A stretch of 64,000 bases of DNA, taken from NCBI GenBank assembly GCA_030536555.1, contig JAUNPU010000001.1:43814-107813 (forward strand). Direction: 5' to 3'. Under the pieces are notes generated by a model that ran no database searches, was not told the origin of the DNA, and saw nothing but the letters and a program-made list of their open reading frames with translations. The translations under genes were made by a program, and so were the position numbers. This DNA is from Eubacteriales bacterium (lineage in GTDB: Bacteria; Bacillota; Clostridia; Lachnospirales; Lachnospiraceae). Positions 11,165 through 21,800 of the stretch are shown here, in pieces. Each line of letters starts with the position of its first letter. Position 1 is the first letter of the stretch.

Positions 11165-11217
11165 TTGACTAAAATATCAAAAAGATGTATGATTTAACTA
11201 CAGAATCAATTGATTCT
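11165..11217 (+). promoter_or_regulatory. strong promoter with palindromic operator before the OYE gene
   Basis: TTGACT (11165-11170), a 17-nt spacer and TATGAT (11188-11193) form a good sigma-A promoter. The perfect palindrome AGAATCAATTGATTCT lies at 11202-11217, over the expected start of transcription. A further TGATTCT half-site is at 11143-11149. The arrangement fits repression by the divergent TetR protein. Confidence 0.7.
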
Positions 11218-11255
11218 ATTTGACAAGAACGCAAACAATATAAGGAGGATTTATC

Positions 11256-13208
11256 ATGACTGTGAAAAGTGTATTAGCGCAACCACTGCAAATCGGACGG
11301 ATTACTGCGAAGAACCGGATCTGGCTGTCTCCGATGGAGACCAACACCTGTGATGTGAACGGTGAACTGACGGACGTTCAGCTTGCACATTATGAGGCTC
11401 GTGCCAGAGGCGGCGCAGGTATGATCATTCAGGAGTTCACTGCTGTTGACGGAAACTATACGGTTCGTCCGATTCAGCTGAGAATTGATGATGATAAGTA
11501 TAAGGTAAGACTGAGTCGTCTTGTGGATGCTGTGCACGCATACGGAACTCCGATTATCTGTCAGCTTCATCATGCCGGAATGTTTTCTTCCCAGGAAGCG
11601 GTATCCCCGTCCGGCGTGGCGTGCTTTGAGCTTGGTAAGGGGCATTATATTCAGCCGAGAGTGATGTCGATTGAAGAGATTGAACATGCCCGGGATAAGT
11701 TTATCGAGGCGGCAGTCCGTGCAAAGGAAATCGGATATGACGGCGTAGAACTCCATGGTGCGACTGCATATCTGCTGGCACAGTTCTTCTCCGGTTACAA
11801 CAACAGACGTACCGATAAGTACGGCGGCGGTCTGGAAGGGCGTATGACGCTGGCTCTCGAGATTGTCGGAGGTATCCGCAAGGCATGTGGACCGGATTTC
11901 ACAGTTGGATATACGATGTGTTACAATGACTGGCTTCCGGGCGGCGCAAACATGGAGGATTCCATGATTTTCGCACAGCGTCTGGAGCAGGCGGGCATCA
12001 CCTATATTGATTTCCAGACGGAAGGAACCTATGAGACCTTTACACTGGAAGACTGTCCCTGCGGTCTGCGCAGACAGCCAAAAGGCGACTTTAATAAAAT
12101 AAAAGAGTTCAGAAACGTGGTACATGTGCCTCTTTCCTGCAGAAGTGCCGGGGAATATGATCCGAAGGTGTGGGAGCAGGCAATCAATGACGGATGTATT
12201 GATGCAGTTCGGGCAGCAAAGCCGCATCTGGCTGATCCGGAGCTGGTATCCAAGATTCTGTCCGGAAGAGAAGAGGATGTACGCCCCTGTATTAAATGTG
12301 TGACCTGTCTGGGAAGTGCAGTTGTCAATCATATGGCACTGAACTGTGCGGTGAACAGTGGCTGTGCTCACGGAGAAGAACCGGTGGAACCGGCAGCAGT
12401 CAAAAAGGATGTGCTTGTGATTGGCGGAGGTCCGGCAGGACTGGAAGCAGCCAGAGTAGCGGCAATCAGAGGACATAAGGTTACCCTGTGGGAAAAAGAA
12501 GACCATCTTGGAGGCAATATGTATATCGCCTCACTTCCGGTTGGCAAAGATACCTTCATGAAATTCATCCACTGGGCGGATCGTCAGTGCAGAAAACTCG
12601 GTGTGGAAATCTGCCTGAATACAGAAGCAACTGCGGATAAGGTAAAAGAATTAAAGCCGGACGCAGTGATTCTGGCAACCGGGTCTGTTCCGGTCAAGAT
12701 TCCGGTGAAGGGCGGAGCGCTTCCGCATGTCGTACTTGCCCAGGATGTCCTGCTTGGCAAGGCAGAGATTGGCAAAAAGGTTGCTGTGATCGGCGGTGGC
12801 GAGGTCGGTATTGAGACAGCGGATATGCTGCTCTATAAGAATCTTGCTGACGAGGTTACAATTGTGGAAGTTATGGACGATATCGGCCGTGATATGGCAG
12901 GAATGGATAAGGCGGATCTCATGGGCAATCAGTTCCCGAAGTATTTCCCGCAGAGATTACATATCATGGTTAATACAAAGCTTGATGAAGTAAGGGAAAA
13001 GAGCATCATTGTAGAAGACCGCAGCTGGAAGCATACAGAACTGGAGGTGGATACGGTGATTCTTGCAACCGGATATCGTTCAGACAGGCAGTTGTATGAA
13101 GAACTGGAAGACCTTGTGGATACGGTTTATGTAGTCGGTGACGCAACACGTCCCCGCAAGATTGTCAACGCAATTCACGAAGGAAACAAGTTTGCAAGAA
13201 TGATTTAA
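11256..13208 (+). CDS. old yellow enzyme type FAD/FMN NADH:flavin oxidoreductase (enoate reductase-like)
   Basis: This is a 650-aa oxidoreductase with an FMN-binding TIM barrel (residues about 5-335) followed by FAD and NAD(P) Rossmann domains (about 385-650). It belongs to the family of 2,4-dienoyl-CoA reductase, clostridial enoate reductases and BaiCD/BaiH. The 4Fe-4S ligands are in CIKCVTCLG with a further Cys about 12 residues on. Dinucleotide motifs are VIGGGPAGLEAA and VIGGGEVGIETA. It would reduce an activated C=C bond with NAD(P)H; candidate substrates are enones, bile-acid intermediates or plant phenolics. It is a single gene under the TetR regulator with AAGGAGG at the start. The exact substrate is unknown. 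Confidence 0.88.
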   Translation: MTVKSVLAQPLQIGRITAKNRIWLSPMETNTCDVNGELTDVQLAHYEARARGGAGMIIQEFTAVDGNYTVRPIQLRIDDDKYKVRLSRLVDAVHAYGTPIICQLHHAGMFSSQEAVSPSGVACFELGKGHYIQPRVMSIEEIEHARDKFIEAAVRAKEIGYDGVELHGATAYLLAQFFSGYNNRRTDKYGGGLEGRMTLALEIVGGIRKACGPDFTVGYTMCYNDWLPGGANMEDSMIFAQRLEQAGITYIDFQTEGTYETFTLEDCPCGLRRQPKGDFNKIKEFRNVVHVPLSCRSAGEYDPKVWEQAINDGCIDAVRAAKPHLADPELVSKILSGREEDVRPCIKCVTCLGSAVVNHMALNCAVNSGCAHGEEPVEPAAVKKDVLVIGGGPAGLEAARVAAIRGHKVTLWEKEDHLGGNMYIASLPVGKDTFMKFIHWADRQCRKLGVEICLNTEATADKVKELKPDAVILATGSVPVKIPVKGGALPHVVLAQDVLLGKAEIGKKVAVIGGGEVGIETADMLLYKNLADEVTIVEVMDDIGRDMAGMDKADLMGNQFPKYFPQRLHIMVNTKLDEVREKSIIVEDRSWKHTELEVDTVILATGYRSDRQLYEELEDLVDTVYVVGDATRPRKIVNAIHEGNKFARMI

Positions 13209-13223
13209 GACTCTTGAAAATGG

Positions 13224-13264
13224 AAATGCCAGACCGGGCAGCAATCTTTGCCGGTCTGGCATTT
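13224..13264. terminator. bidirectional intrinsic terminator
   Basis: A perfect 14-bp stem, AAATGCCAGACCGG (13224-13237) with CCGGTCTGGCATTT (13251-13264), lies between the convergent reductase and MFS genes. It carries T-rich sequence on both sides. Confidence 0.85.
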
Positions 13265-13282
13265 CTTGTCTGACAGCTGAAA

Positions 13283-14467
13283 TCACCCCCGCCGCTGTCT
13301 CAGCCCCACCGCAAGAATCACAGCCGACACAAGAGACAGGGTCCCGCCGTAAATAAAGGGTGCAGCCGCCCCGATGCTGTCCCAGAGAATGCCCGCGATG
13401 ACGCTGGCGGGAAGCAGGGCGATTCCGGCAAGAGTGGAATGGAGTCCCAGCATGGTTCCCTTTAACCGGGGAGGTGCAATCTCCGCAATAAATGCCCGCT
13501 CTACGCCGGCGGTCATGGCTGTGTAGATGCCGTAGAGGATGAAAATCAGAACCATGAGCGGTCTGGTATGACAGAACGCAAAGGAAAAGTACACAAGGGA
13601 GAAGGTCAGGTAGCCACCTACCAGCAGAGACTTTCTTCCCACCTTGTCGGACAGCTTTCCGCAGGGAATTGCCAGCAGGGAAGCGGTGATGTTGTAGACA
13701 AAATACAGCAGGATCGTGCTGCTGCTCTCAAATCCAAGGTCCGAGGCACGAAGCAGCAGGAAGCTGTTGGAGGAGTTTCCCAGTGTGAACAGAAAGGTAA
13801 CAGCCAGATAGAGCTTCAGCTGTCCGTTCAGGCCGGAGATGTTTTTCCAGAAATGTTCTTGTGGTGCCATATGGCGCGGCTCCCGCTTCTCCTGAATGAA
13901 GAAGAAAAGAAACAGTGCAATTCCAATGGGAATCACGGAGAGGGCAAATACCATCTTGTACCCGGTCTCGCCGATATTCCTTACCAGAAGAAATGCCAGC
14001 AGGATGCCCGCGGCGGAACCCGCCATATCCAACATCTTGTGGATGCCGAAGGACTTACCCATGCTGTGCTTGTCGGCGCTTTCTGCCACCATCACATCGC
14101 GGGGAGCGGTGCGGATGCCCTTGCCGAAGCGGTCAATGACCCGCGCCGCAAGGATACCGGTCCATGAGGCGGCGAAGATCAGGGCAATCTTATAGAACAC
14201 GCCGGTTGCGTAGCCGCAGAAGGCGATGGCCTTCTTGTGCTGAAACCGGTCGCTGATATAGCCGCTGAACACCTTTAACAGACTTGCAATGCTTTCGGCA
14301 ATTCCCTCGATGATGCCCACCAGCGCAGGAGTTGCACCGAAGGCGGCAGTTAAGTACAGGGGAATCAGCGGGTAGACCATCTCGCTGGAGATGTCGGCAA
14401 AGCAGCTTACCAGACCCAGCATGATGATATTTCCTGTTCCTTTTTGAAAGGTTTTTTCTTTTGACAT
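13283..14467 (-). CDS. MFS transporter
   Basis: This is a 394-aa major facilitator superfamily protein with about twelve membrane helices. The signature loop between helices 2 and 3 reads GYISDRFQHKKAIAF, and its repeat in the second half is GKLSDKVGRKSLL. RVIDRFGKGIRTAPRDVMVA resembles transporters of a group often annotated as drug or metabolite exporters. ATG 14467 has AAGGAGG upstream and replaces a longer in-frame start at 14509 that would cover the promoter. It is divergent from the LytTR two-component system and shares with it an intergenic region containing the 17-nt box. The substrate is unknown. Confidence 0.85.
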   Translation of the reverse strand: MSKEKTFQKGTGNIIMLGLVSCFADISSEMVYPLIPLYLTAAFGATPALVGIIEGIAESIASLLKVFSGYISDRFQHKKAIAFCGYATGVFYKIALIFAASWTGILAARVIDRFGKGIRTAPRDVMVAESADKHSMGKSFGIHKMLDMAGSAAGILLAFLLVRNIGETGYKMVFALSVIPIGIALFLFFFIQEKREPRHMAPQEHFWKNISGLNGQLKLYLAVTFLFTLGNSSNSFLLLRASDLGFESSSTILLYFVYNITASLLAIPCGKLSDKVGRKSLLVGGYLTFSLVYFSFAFCHTRPLMVLIFILYGIYTAMTAGVERAFIAEIAPPRLKGTMLGLHSTLAGIALLPASVIAGILWDSIGAAAPFIYGGTLSLVSAVILAVGLRQRRG

Positions 14468-14499
14468 TGTAAGAAACCTCCTTGTCAGGTTTAAGGATA

Positions 14500-14587
14500 A
14501 GTATAGCACAGGGGGAGAGAAGATTGATTGACAATTTGAGCATACTGCATCCGAATTTCTTGATACACAGGAGACACTTGCTATAAT
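14500..14587. promoter_or_regulatory. divergent promoter region with 17-nt box (copy 2)
   Basis: The box ATTGACAATTTGAGCAT is at 14527-14543. Plus side: 16 nt, then TTGATA (14560-14565), 16 nt and TATAAT (14582-14587), facing the two-component genes. Minus side: 21 nt, then an extended -10, TGC TATACT (14508-14500 read on the minus strand), facing the MFS gene, which lacks a usable -35. The geometry equals that at 5359-5447. Confidence 0.65.
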
Positions 14588-14659
14588 AGAAACATTATTG
14601 TGCTGCTTCCCGGACGGAGGCGGCTGATGCGAAATAGTTTCACGATGGAAAGGAGCGCC

Positions 14660-15367
14660 ATGCTGAATGTAGCGGTTGTGGATGACGAAAAGAGCTGCAC
14701 GGAACTGTTGATATCATATCTTGCACAGTTTGCAGCGGAAAAGAAGCGGGAAATACATACGGAGGTATTTTACAGCGGGGAAGAACTGCTGAACCGGTAT
14801 CAGCCGCAGTATGATATCATCCTGCTTGATATTGAGATGGGAGAGATGGACGGGATGGAGACGGCCAGGCAGCTTCGCAGTCTGGATCAGGACGTCGTCC
14901 TTGTCTTTATTACGAATATGGCGCAGTATGCCATCAATGGCTATGAGGTGGGAGCATTGGATTATGTGCTGAAACCCATTACCTATTACACATTTTCCGT
15001 GCGTTTTGAGCGTGCGATCAGCAGAATCAGGAAGCGCAGACCGGAGGAATTCCTGCTTCCGCTGCCGGAAGGGATGCAGCGTGTTCGCGTGGATCAGATT
15101 TACTATGTGGAAGTTGAAAATCATACGCTCCATTATCATACCCGGGACGGTGTGCTGATGGTGCGGGGATCCCTTCAGAGCGTGGAGGAGAAGCTGAAGG
15201 ACAGCCATTTTGTAAAGTGCAATCACTGGTATCTGGTCAACCTACGGCACGTGACGGGAATCAGGAAAAATATGGTGTGCGTAGCGGGAGACATGCTGGA
15301 AATCAGTCGAAGAAATAAGACGGCATTTCTGTCAGCACTGACGGATTATATGGGGATGGAATTATGA
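14660..15367 (+). CDS. LytTR-family response regulator
   Basis: This is a 235-aa response regulator of the AgrA/LytR type. The receiver domain has D8/D9, phospho-acceptor D57 in IILLDIEMGEMDG, and K in YVLKPIT. The LytTR DNA-binding domain covers about residues 135-235 (YYVEVENHTLHYHTRDG, FVKCNHWYLVNLRHV). ATG 14660 follows AAAGGAG; an upstream in-frame TTG is less likely. Its stop overlaps the start of the GHKL kinase (ATGA). The next genes downstream encode GH2, GH3 and a glycoside symporter, so the pair probably controls them, possibly in response to a peptide or sugar-derived signal (inference). Confidence 0.88.
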   Translation: MLNVAVVDDEKSCTELLISYLAQFAAEKKREIHTEVFYSGEELLNRYQPQYDIILLDIEMGEMDGMETARQLRSLDQDVVLVFITNMAQYAINGYEVGALDYVLKPITYYTFSVRFERAISRIRKRRPEEFLLPLPEGMQRVRVDQIYYVEVENHTLHYHTRDGVLMVRGSLQSVEEKLKDSHFVKCNHWYLVNLRHVTGIRKNMVCVAGDMLEISRRNKTAFLSALTDYMGMEL

Positions 15368-16689
15368 TTTGGGAATATACGGAAATTACGATTACGATTT
15401 GGGCGGCATGCGTGCTGTTTTTGTTCTTTCTGGAGCGAAGAACGTATTTTGAAATCAGGCTGCTGTGCGCGTCCGTCAGCATGACAGGAATCGTGCTGGT
15501 GGGCGGCTTTTTACTGCCTGCTGTATCAGGAGCGGTACTGCCTACGGGGATAACCCTGATGGGATATCTGACGCTCTGTGCAGGATTTCTCTATGCATGT
15601 GCGGATATTACGGTCAAAGATGCCATCTATGGCGGATGCTGGGTGATGATTACACAGCAGATTGCCTACGAGGCAGCATACCTTCTGTTCAGTCTGATTG
15701 AAGTGAATCATCCGGTTGCCGTGGTGGGATACACGCTGATGGTGTATGCAGTCATCTATGGGGTGGCGGCAGTGACCATACTGCGTTACATGCCGGAAGA
15801 GGGGCACTATCAGGTAGGTCCCCGCCAGCTGGTTTCCTCGCTGGTTCTGATGGGAGTATTTGAAATCCTGTTTGAATTTCTTCAGGCAGAACCGGTGACC
15901 GGATTTGCCAGCATCCGGGTTTGGAATCTGCTGCTGGTTCAGTGCTATTGTGTAACGATTCTGTATTTTCAGAACACCATGTTCAAAAAGAGCGCAATGA
16001 AGCAGGAACTGGAAACCTTAAATCAGTTCTGGCATCAGCAGAAGGAACAGTATGAATTGTCCCGGGAGACCATTGCCCTGATCAATCACAAATGCCATGA
16101 CTTAAAGCATCAGATTGCCGCACTGCGGGCAATCAGCAGTCCAAAAGAGCAGGAGGCATATCTTCATGAGATCGAGGAGTCTGTGCAGATCTATGATTCT
16201 ATGGTCAAAACCGGCAATGAAGTGCTGGATACGGTGCTGACAGAGAAAAGCCTGTTCTGTGCGGCGAGTCAGATCAAGATCAACTGCATTGCGGATGGAC
16301 GGCGGATGAACGTGTTTGATCCCATCGATCTGTATACCATATTTGGAAATGCGGTGGACAATGCGGTTGAGGGTGTCAAGAAGCTTAGCAGACAGGAAAT
16401 GAGAATCATCGACGTGTTGGTTTATGTGCGAAAGCAGTTTCTGATCATCAATATCATGAATCCGATGGAGAGACCGCTGGAGTTTGACAGAGAAGGCGAA
16501 CTGCCGTTAAGCACCAAGGAGAAGAATGGATATCACGGGTTCGGATTGAGAAGCATCCGGCTCCTGGTTGAGAAGTATAACGGCTTTATGAAGATCGATA
16601 CGGAGAACGGAATCTTTTCCCTGAAGATGCTGATTCCTCTTGATCAGGACGGGGAGGCGACCACTTGCGACAGGACAGAAACCACTTAG
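15364..16689 (+). CDS. GHKL-domain sensor histidine kinase (AgrC-like)
   Basis: This is a 441-aa membrane sensor kinase. About six or seven hydrophobic helices fill residues 5-205, followed by a coiled region, the H-box INHKCHDLKHQIAALR (H245) and a GHKL ATPase domain with GNAVDNAVEGVKKL (N-box) and YHGFGLRSIRLLVEKYNG (G-box). The layout matches AgrC/VirS kinases that partner LytTR regulators. It overlaps the regulator gene by 4 bp. No AgrD-like peptide gene or AgrB protease was found nearby, so the ligand is unknown. The intergenic region to the GH2 gene is 100 bp. Confidence 0.88.
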   Translation: MIWEYTEITITIWAACVLFLFFLERRTYFEIRLLCASVSMTGIVLVGGFLLPAVSGAVLPTGITLMGYLTLCAGFLYACADITVKDAIYGGCWVMITQQIAYEAAYLLFSLIEVNHPVAVVGYTLMVYAVIYGVAAVTILRYMPEEGHYQVGPRQLVSSLVLMGVFEILFEFLQAEPVTGFASIRVWNLLLVQCYCVTILYFQNTMFKKSAMKQELETLNQFWHQQKEQYELSRETIALINHKCHDLKHQIAALRAISSPKEQEAYLHEIEESVQIYDSMVKTGNEVLDTVLTEKSLFCAASQIKINCIADGRRMNVFDPIDLYTIFGNAVDNAVEGVKKLSRQEMRIIDVLVYVRKQFLIINIMNPMERPLEFDREGELPLSTKEKNGYHGFGLRSIRLLVEKYNGFMKIDTENGIFSLKMLIPLDQDGEATTCDRTETT

Positions 16690-16699
16690 GGAAAGTCAC

Positions 16700-16770
16700 T
16701 TTTCATTCTGAAAAAGGTCTGTTACTGTATGTGTAGCAGCTGTGAAGGTGCTGAAACGTTAGAATGAAAA
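16700..16770 (+). promoter_or_regulatory. inverted-repeat leader before the GH2 gene
   Basis: A perfect 10-bp inverted repeat, TTTTCATTCT (16700-16709) and AGAATGAAAA (16761-16770), encloses 51 nt. Inside it is CTGTGAAGGTGCTGAA (16740-16755), identical to a sequence before the second L,D-transpeptidase gene (55435-55450). It may be a leader-RNA fold or a regulator site for the LytTR protein; no clear -10/-35 pair was seen here. Confidence 0.4.
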
Positions 16771-16789
16771 AACGATGAAAGGAGAAGGC

Positions 16790-18775
16790 ATGAGAAAGGT
16801 CACAAATCTGAATGACGGATGGCAGTTTACCGGACCGGATGGCGGGAAAGCGGCCGTGAATCTGCCTCATACCTGGAACCATAAAGATGGTCAGGATGGC
16901 GGAAATGATTACTGGCGCGGAACCTGCAAATACGAAAAAGATCTGCAGCTTCCTGAATTTCAGAAAAAGACAGAGCAGGTGTATCTGGAGTTTCGGGGAG
17001 TGAATGCCAGCGCTGTGGTGTTCCTGAATGGAGTCCGGATCAGTTCCCATGACGGCGGCTATTCCACGTTTCGTGTGGAGATAACCGATCTGCTGGATCA
17101 GGAGAATCATCTGGTCGTCGAGGTGGACAACAGCGTGAATACAAGGGTGTATCCCCAGAAAGCGGATTTTACGTTTTATGGCGGTATCTACCGGGATGTG
17201 AATCTGCTGGTGGTCAACCGGAAGCATTTTGATCTGGAGTATTGCGGCGAACCGGGAATCCGGGTCACGCCTGAAGTGAATGGGAAAGACGGCTGTGTGA
17301 GAATCCAGACGTTTCTGGATACCGGGTCAGCAATGCGCGGCTGGGAAGAAGCGGCATTCGGCAGGAAGGACGCGCAGACCGGAGATGCGGAGCAGGAAGT
17401 ACGTCTCTTTGTGCTGGATGTAGACGGAGCGATTGTCGCAGAGAGCCGGGGAGTGGACGATACCCTGCTGATTCCGGATGTGCATCTGTGGAACGGAACA
17501 GAAGATCCCTATCTTTACACTGCGGTAGCACAGCTGTACTGGCAGGGCAAGCTGGTGGATGAGATCAAAAGCAGGTTTGGCGTGAGAAGTTTTTGCGCAG
17601 ACCCGCAGAAGGGATTCTTCTTAAACGGGAAGCGTTATCCGCTCCGGGGGGTATCGCGGCATCAGGACTGGAAAGGTCTTGGCAACGCCATCGGAAAAGA
17701 ACATCACCGCCGGGATATGGAGCTGATCAGGGAAATCGGAGCCAATACGGTAAGGCTGGCTCATTATCAGCATGATCAGTATTTTTATGATCTGTGCGAT
17801 GAGTATGGAATGATTGTATGGGCAGAGATTCCTTACATATCAGAGCATATGCCGGAGGGACGGAGCAATACCATAAGTCAGGCAAAAGAACTGGTGGTGC
17901 AGAATTATAATCACCCGTGCATCGTCTGCTGGGGGGTATCCAACGAGATCACCATCTCTACAAAGGATAAAGAGGATATGCTGGATAACCACCGGGTGCT
18001 GCATGAACTCTATCACAGGATGGATGAAACCAGGCTGACGACCCTTGCTTGCTATGCCATGTGCGGACCATTTAACCGGTCGGCTCATATTACCGATCTG
18101 GTATCCTGGAATCTGTATCTGGGCTGGTATGTTCCGGGACTGTTCCTGAACGATCTCTGGATGCGGTTTTTCCATTTCTGCTTCCCCAATCGCTGTCTGG
18201 GATATTCGGAATATGGCTGTGAAGCCATGACGAATCTGCACGCTGCAAAGCCGAGACGGGGCGATCATACGGAAGAGTATCAGGCTGTTTATCATGAATA
18301 CATGCTGAAGTGCTTTGAGAGAAATCCCTATCTCTGGGCGACACATGTATGGAATATGTTTGATTTCGCCGCGGATGCCAGGGATCAGGGCGGGGAGCCG
18401 GGAATGAATCACAAGGGGCTGGTTACCTTTGACCGGAGAATCAAGAAAGACAGTTTCTATCTGTACAAGGCATACTGGAGTCAGGAGCCTTTTGTCCATA
18501 TTGCGGGAAAACGCAGAAGGGACAGGGAGGAGACGAATACAACCATAAAAGTTTACTCTAATCAGTCGGAAGTGGCTCTGTATGTAAATGGAAAGCTGAC
18601 GGAAATCAAGCAAGGCAGCCGTGTGTATGAATTTCAGATTCCGCTGAGCGGAACCGTTGAGATCATGGTTCAGACCGGGGCCTGCGAGGACCGTGCGCTC
18701 TTTCATAAGGTTCAGAAACCGAATCCGGATTATAAGCTGGTAAAGGGGAAATCATCCAGTGCAAACTGGGTATGA
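16790..18775 (+). CDS. GH2 family beta-galactosidase/beta-glucuronidase-like glycoside hydrolase
   Basis: This is a 661-aa hydrolase of family 2: a sugar-binding jelly-roll domain (residues about 1-165, NLPHTWNH), an immunoglobulin-like domain (about 165-285), then a TIM barrel with GVSRHQDW and GANTVRLAHYQHD. The acid/base is E386 in SNEI and the nucleophile is E474 in SEYG. No signal peptide is seen, so it acts in the cytoplasm. AAAGGAG precedes ATG 16790. The GH3 gene follows after 33 bp, so this is the first enzyme of the GH2-GH3-membrane protein-symporter operon. Whether it cleaves galactosides, glucuronides or mannosides is not resolved. Confidence 0.88.
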   Translation: MRKVTNLNDGWQFTGPDGGKAAVNLPHTWNHKDGQDGGNDYWRGTCKYEKDLQLPEFQKKTEQVYLEFRGVNASAVVFLNGVRISSHDGGYSTFRVEITDLLDQENHLVVEVDNSVNTRVYPQKADFTFYGGIYRDVNLLVVNRKHFDLEYCGEPGIRVTPEVNGKDGCVRIQTFLDTGSAMRGWEEAAFGRKDAQTGDAEQEVRLFVLDVDGAIVAESRGVDDTLLIPDVHLWNGTEDPYLYTAVAQLYWQGKLVDEIKSRFGVRSFCADPQKGFFLNGKRYPLRGVSRHQDWKGLGNAIGKEHHRRDMELIREIGANTVRLAHYQHDQYFYDLCDEYGMIVWAEIPYISEHMPEGRSNTISQAKELVVQNYNHPCIVCWGVSNEITISTKDKEDMLDNHRVLHELYHRMDETRLTTLACYAMCGPFNRSAHITDLVSWNLYLGWYVPGLFLNDLWMRFFHFCFPNRCLGYSEYGCEAMTNLHAAKPRRGDHTEEYQAVYHEYMLKCFERNPYLWATHVWNMFDFAADARDQGGEPGMNHKGLVTFDRRIKKDSFYLYKAYWSQEPFVHIAGKRRRDREETNTTIKVYSNQSEVALYVNGKLTEIKQGSRVYEFQIPLSGTVEIMVQTGACEDRALFHKVQKPNPDYKLVKGKSSSANWV

Positions 18776-18808
18776 TGCAGGCAACAAAAGGAAAGGGGAA
18801 TAAAGATT

Positions 18809-21800
18809 ATGAGAACAGGAAAGAAACCGCTTTGGCGAGGACTTACGGTATTATTTACCTTTGTCTTTTCGCTTACCGTAATTTTGGGAGTGGTTGCAGA
18901 GTCCTACAAAGCAACCATCGATACAGCGCTCGGCACGCTGAGCGAGACCTTCGTGTCGGAGGATTCACCGGAGAATCCGCTGTACAATAAGTTCCAGCCG
19001 TCAGCCGAACTGCTGAATGCAGACGGAACCGGCAACTCGCATGCATTGATTCAGAAGGCAATCGACTTGAACCGCCAGCAGGCGGCAGAGGGTGCCGTGC
19101 TTCTGAAGAATAATACAGAGAATGGTCAGGGACTTCCGCTGGCTGCCGGATCACAGGTGAGCCTGTTTGGAATCCGTTCCAAAGTATCCCTGATCGGCTC
19201 CTGCTTCGGTGTTACGGCCAAGGGTCCGTATGTATCGCTGGAGCAGGCGCTGAGCCAGAGCAAAACGGATTTTAAGAACACCATCGCCTATACATTCAAT
19301 AAAAATCATCAGACCGGCGAATACAGCCGTGGTATCACCCTGGATTCCTGGAACGGAGACGAGTTTGAGTTCGAGGGCGGCGGATTTGGCGTCAATCCGG
19401 TGATGAGTGAAATCTACGGCAAGCTGAATGAAACCTATCTTCATGCAGAAAACGAAACGCCGGATGAGAACTATAATCCGGGCGAGCCGTCACTGGAGGA
19501 AATCAGCGATGTGAATCCGGCATATGCAGACAGCTTTGCACAGTATGGAGATGCAGCGATTGTTGTAGTCGGCCGCCCAAGTGCAGAGTCCAAGGACTAT
19601 CTTCCGGGAAGTGTAGTCGAGGGACTTGGAGCAGAGGAACCGCTGCAGCTTACGGACAATGAAAAAGATGCCATCAAACTGGCGAAGTCCTGCAGTGACA
19701 ATGTGATTGTGCTGGTGAACACGGCAAACAGCATAGAGATTGATGAGCTGAAACGTGACCCGGAGATTGATGCGATTCTCTGGATCGGATTCCCGGGCAG
19801 CTATGGTATGCTGGGTGTCTCCGATATCCTGTGCGGCCGCGTCAGCCCGTCCGGAGCCCTTCCTGACATCTATGCAGCCAGCAATATGTCAGCTCCTGCC
19901 ATGCAGAATATGGGCCATTTCCAGTATGCCAACGGGGAGGAGATGTTGACCCGCGGCGCTGGCAAGACTGGCGGCGGAGCAGGAAATTATATTATCGAGG
20001 CAGAAGGCATTTATACAGGCTATCGCTATTACGAGACCCGTTACTTTGATTCTGTTTTAGGAAACGGCAATGCCACGTCACCGGTAGGCGCATATGCATC
20101 CAAAACCGCGTGGGATTATGAGAAAGAGGTTTCCTATGGCTTTGGATACGGTTTGTCCTATACCACGTTTACGCAGGAGTTTGAAGGACAGCCGGAAATC
20201 CAGGTGACAACAGATCCGGAAACCGGAGTATGCGATGCCACCGCAACCTTCCATGTGAAGGTGACGAATACCGGCGATGTGGCTGGTAAATCCATCGTAC
20301 AGATCTACGGACAGGCACCCTATACGCCGGGCGGCGTGGAAAAATCCGCAGTACAGCTTCTGAACTTTGACAAGTCCGATTTGCTGCAGCCGGGCGAGTC
20401 CCAGACTGTTTCTGTCGAGGTGGATCTTCAGTATATTGCAAGCTATGACAGTGCCTATGACAATGGAGACGGCACCACAGGAACCTATGTTTTAGATCCG
20501 GGAGATTATTATTTTGCAGCCGGTAACGGAGCTCATGATGCGCTGAACAATATGATGGCCGCTCAGGGAATCGCACCGGAGAGCCTGGTGGGAGCAAGCA
20601 ACGCCGCCATGGCAGTAAAGACAGCAATCACCGAGGATATGATTTCCAAAACCGCATTCTCCGTATCCAAGACGGGAGAGAAGATTTCCAACCAGCTGGA
20701 GTATGCAGACTGGAACTACTTCCAGCCTGGAGAAGTAACCTATTTAAGCCGTACAGACTGGGCTGGAACCTATCCGAAAACCTATACGGACATGACTCTG
20801 ACCAGCCAGGATCTGATTGATAAGCTGAACGGAAAGTATTACACCATCCAGAAGGACGACGATACCTCCGACATCATCTGGGGCGCAGACAGCAATCTGA
20901 TGTTCCACGAAATGTATGGTCTGGATTTTGACGATCCTAAGTGGGACGAGCTGCTGAACAAGATGACTCTGGAGGAAGCGCAGTATCTGGCAACCTTCGG
21001 CGGCCCAAGCATTCCGGGAGTTGCTTCCATCGGTACGGTGGAAACCTATATGACAGAGAATGCCGGCAATGGTGTGGCAGTGAATCTGAATGCATCCAAG
21101 GATCCGGGCGCTCCGTGGAGTATTCCGGCCAGCGACCCCAACGGCAACTGGCATCCGGAAATCTTTGCCAATGCTCCTCTGACCGCAGCATCCTTTAACC
21201 CGGATCTGTATAAGGCAGTGGGCGAGTTTATCGGACAGGAGGGTCTGTTTACCGGTATTCCGATTCTGTGGGGTCCGGGACTGAACACCCATCGTCATGC
21301 TTACAACGGACGTAACGGCGAGTATTATTCCGAAGATCCGGTATTATCCGGTGTGGCGGCTATGGAATTTGCCATCGGCGCCCTGGATTATGGTCTGATT
21401 GCAGCGCCGAAGCACTATGCGTTCAATGACCAGGAGACCAACCGTGGCGGCGTGGCGCCTTATATGCTGGAGCAGCGTGCGCGCGAGACAGAGCTTCGTG
21501 CTTATCAGATTGCATTTGAGGCAACAAAATACGATACAGAGGACTTCGACGCAGGTATGCGCGGACTGATGATTTCCTTCAGCAAGATCGGACCGGTAGA
21601 ATGTACCGCAAGCCCGGAGATGATGACGGAAATCCTGAAAAAGGAATGGGGCTTCAAGGGATATGCGGTAACGGATATTTACGATGATACCGATCTTTAC
21701 GGAGCGGTGCTGGCATCTGGAGCAACCTGCTTTGATACCCGTGGTATCTCCGGCTTCTATGGCTCTACCACCCTGGAAAACTGTTCCACCTTTGCAACCC

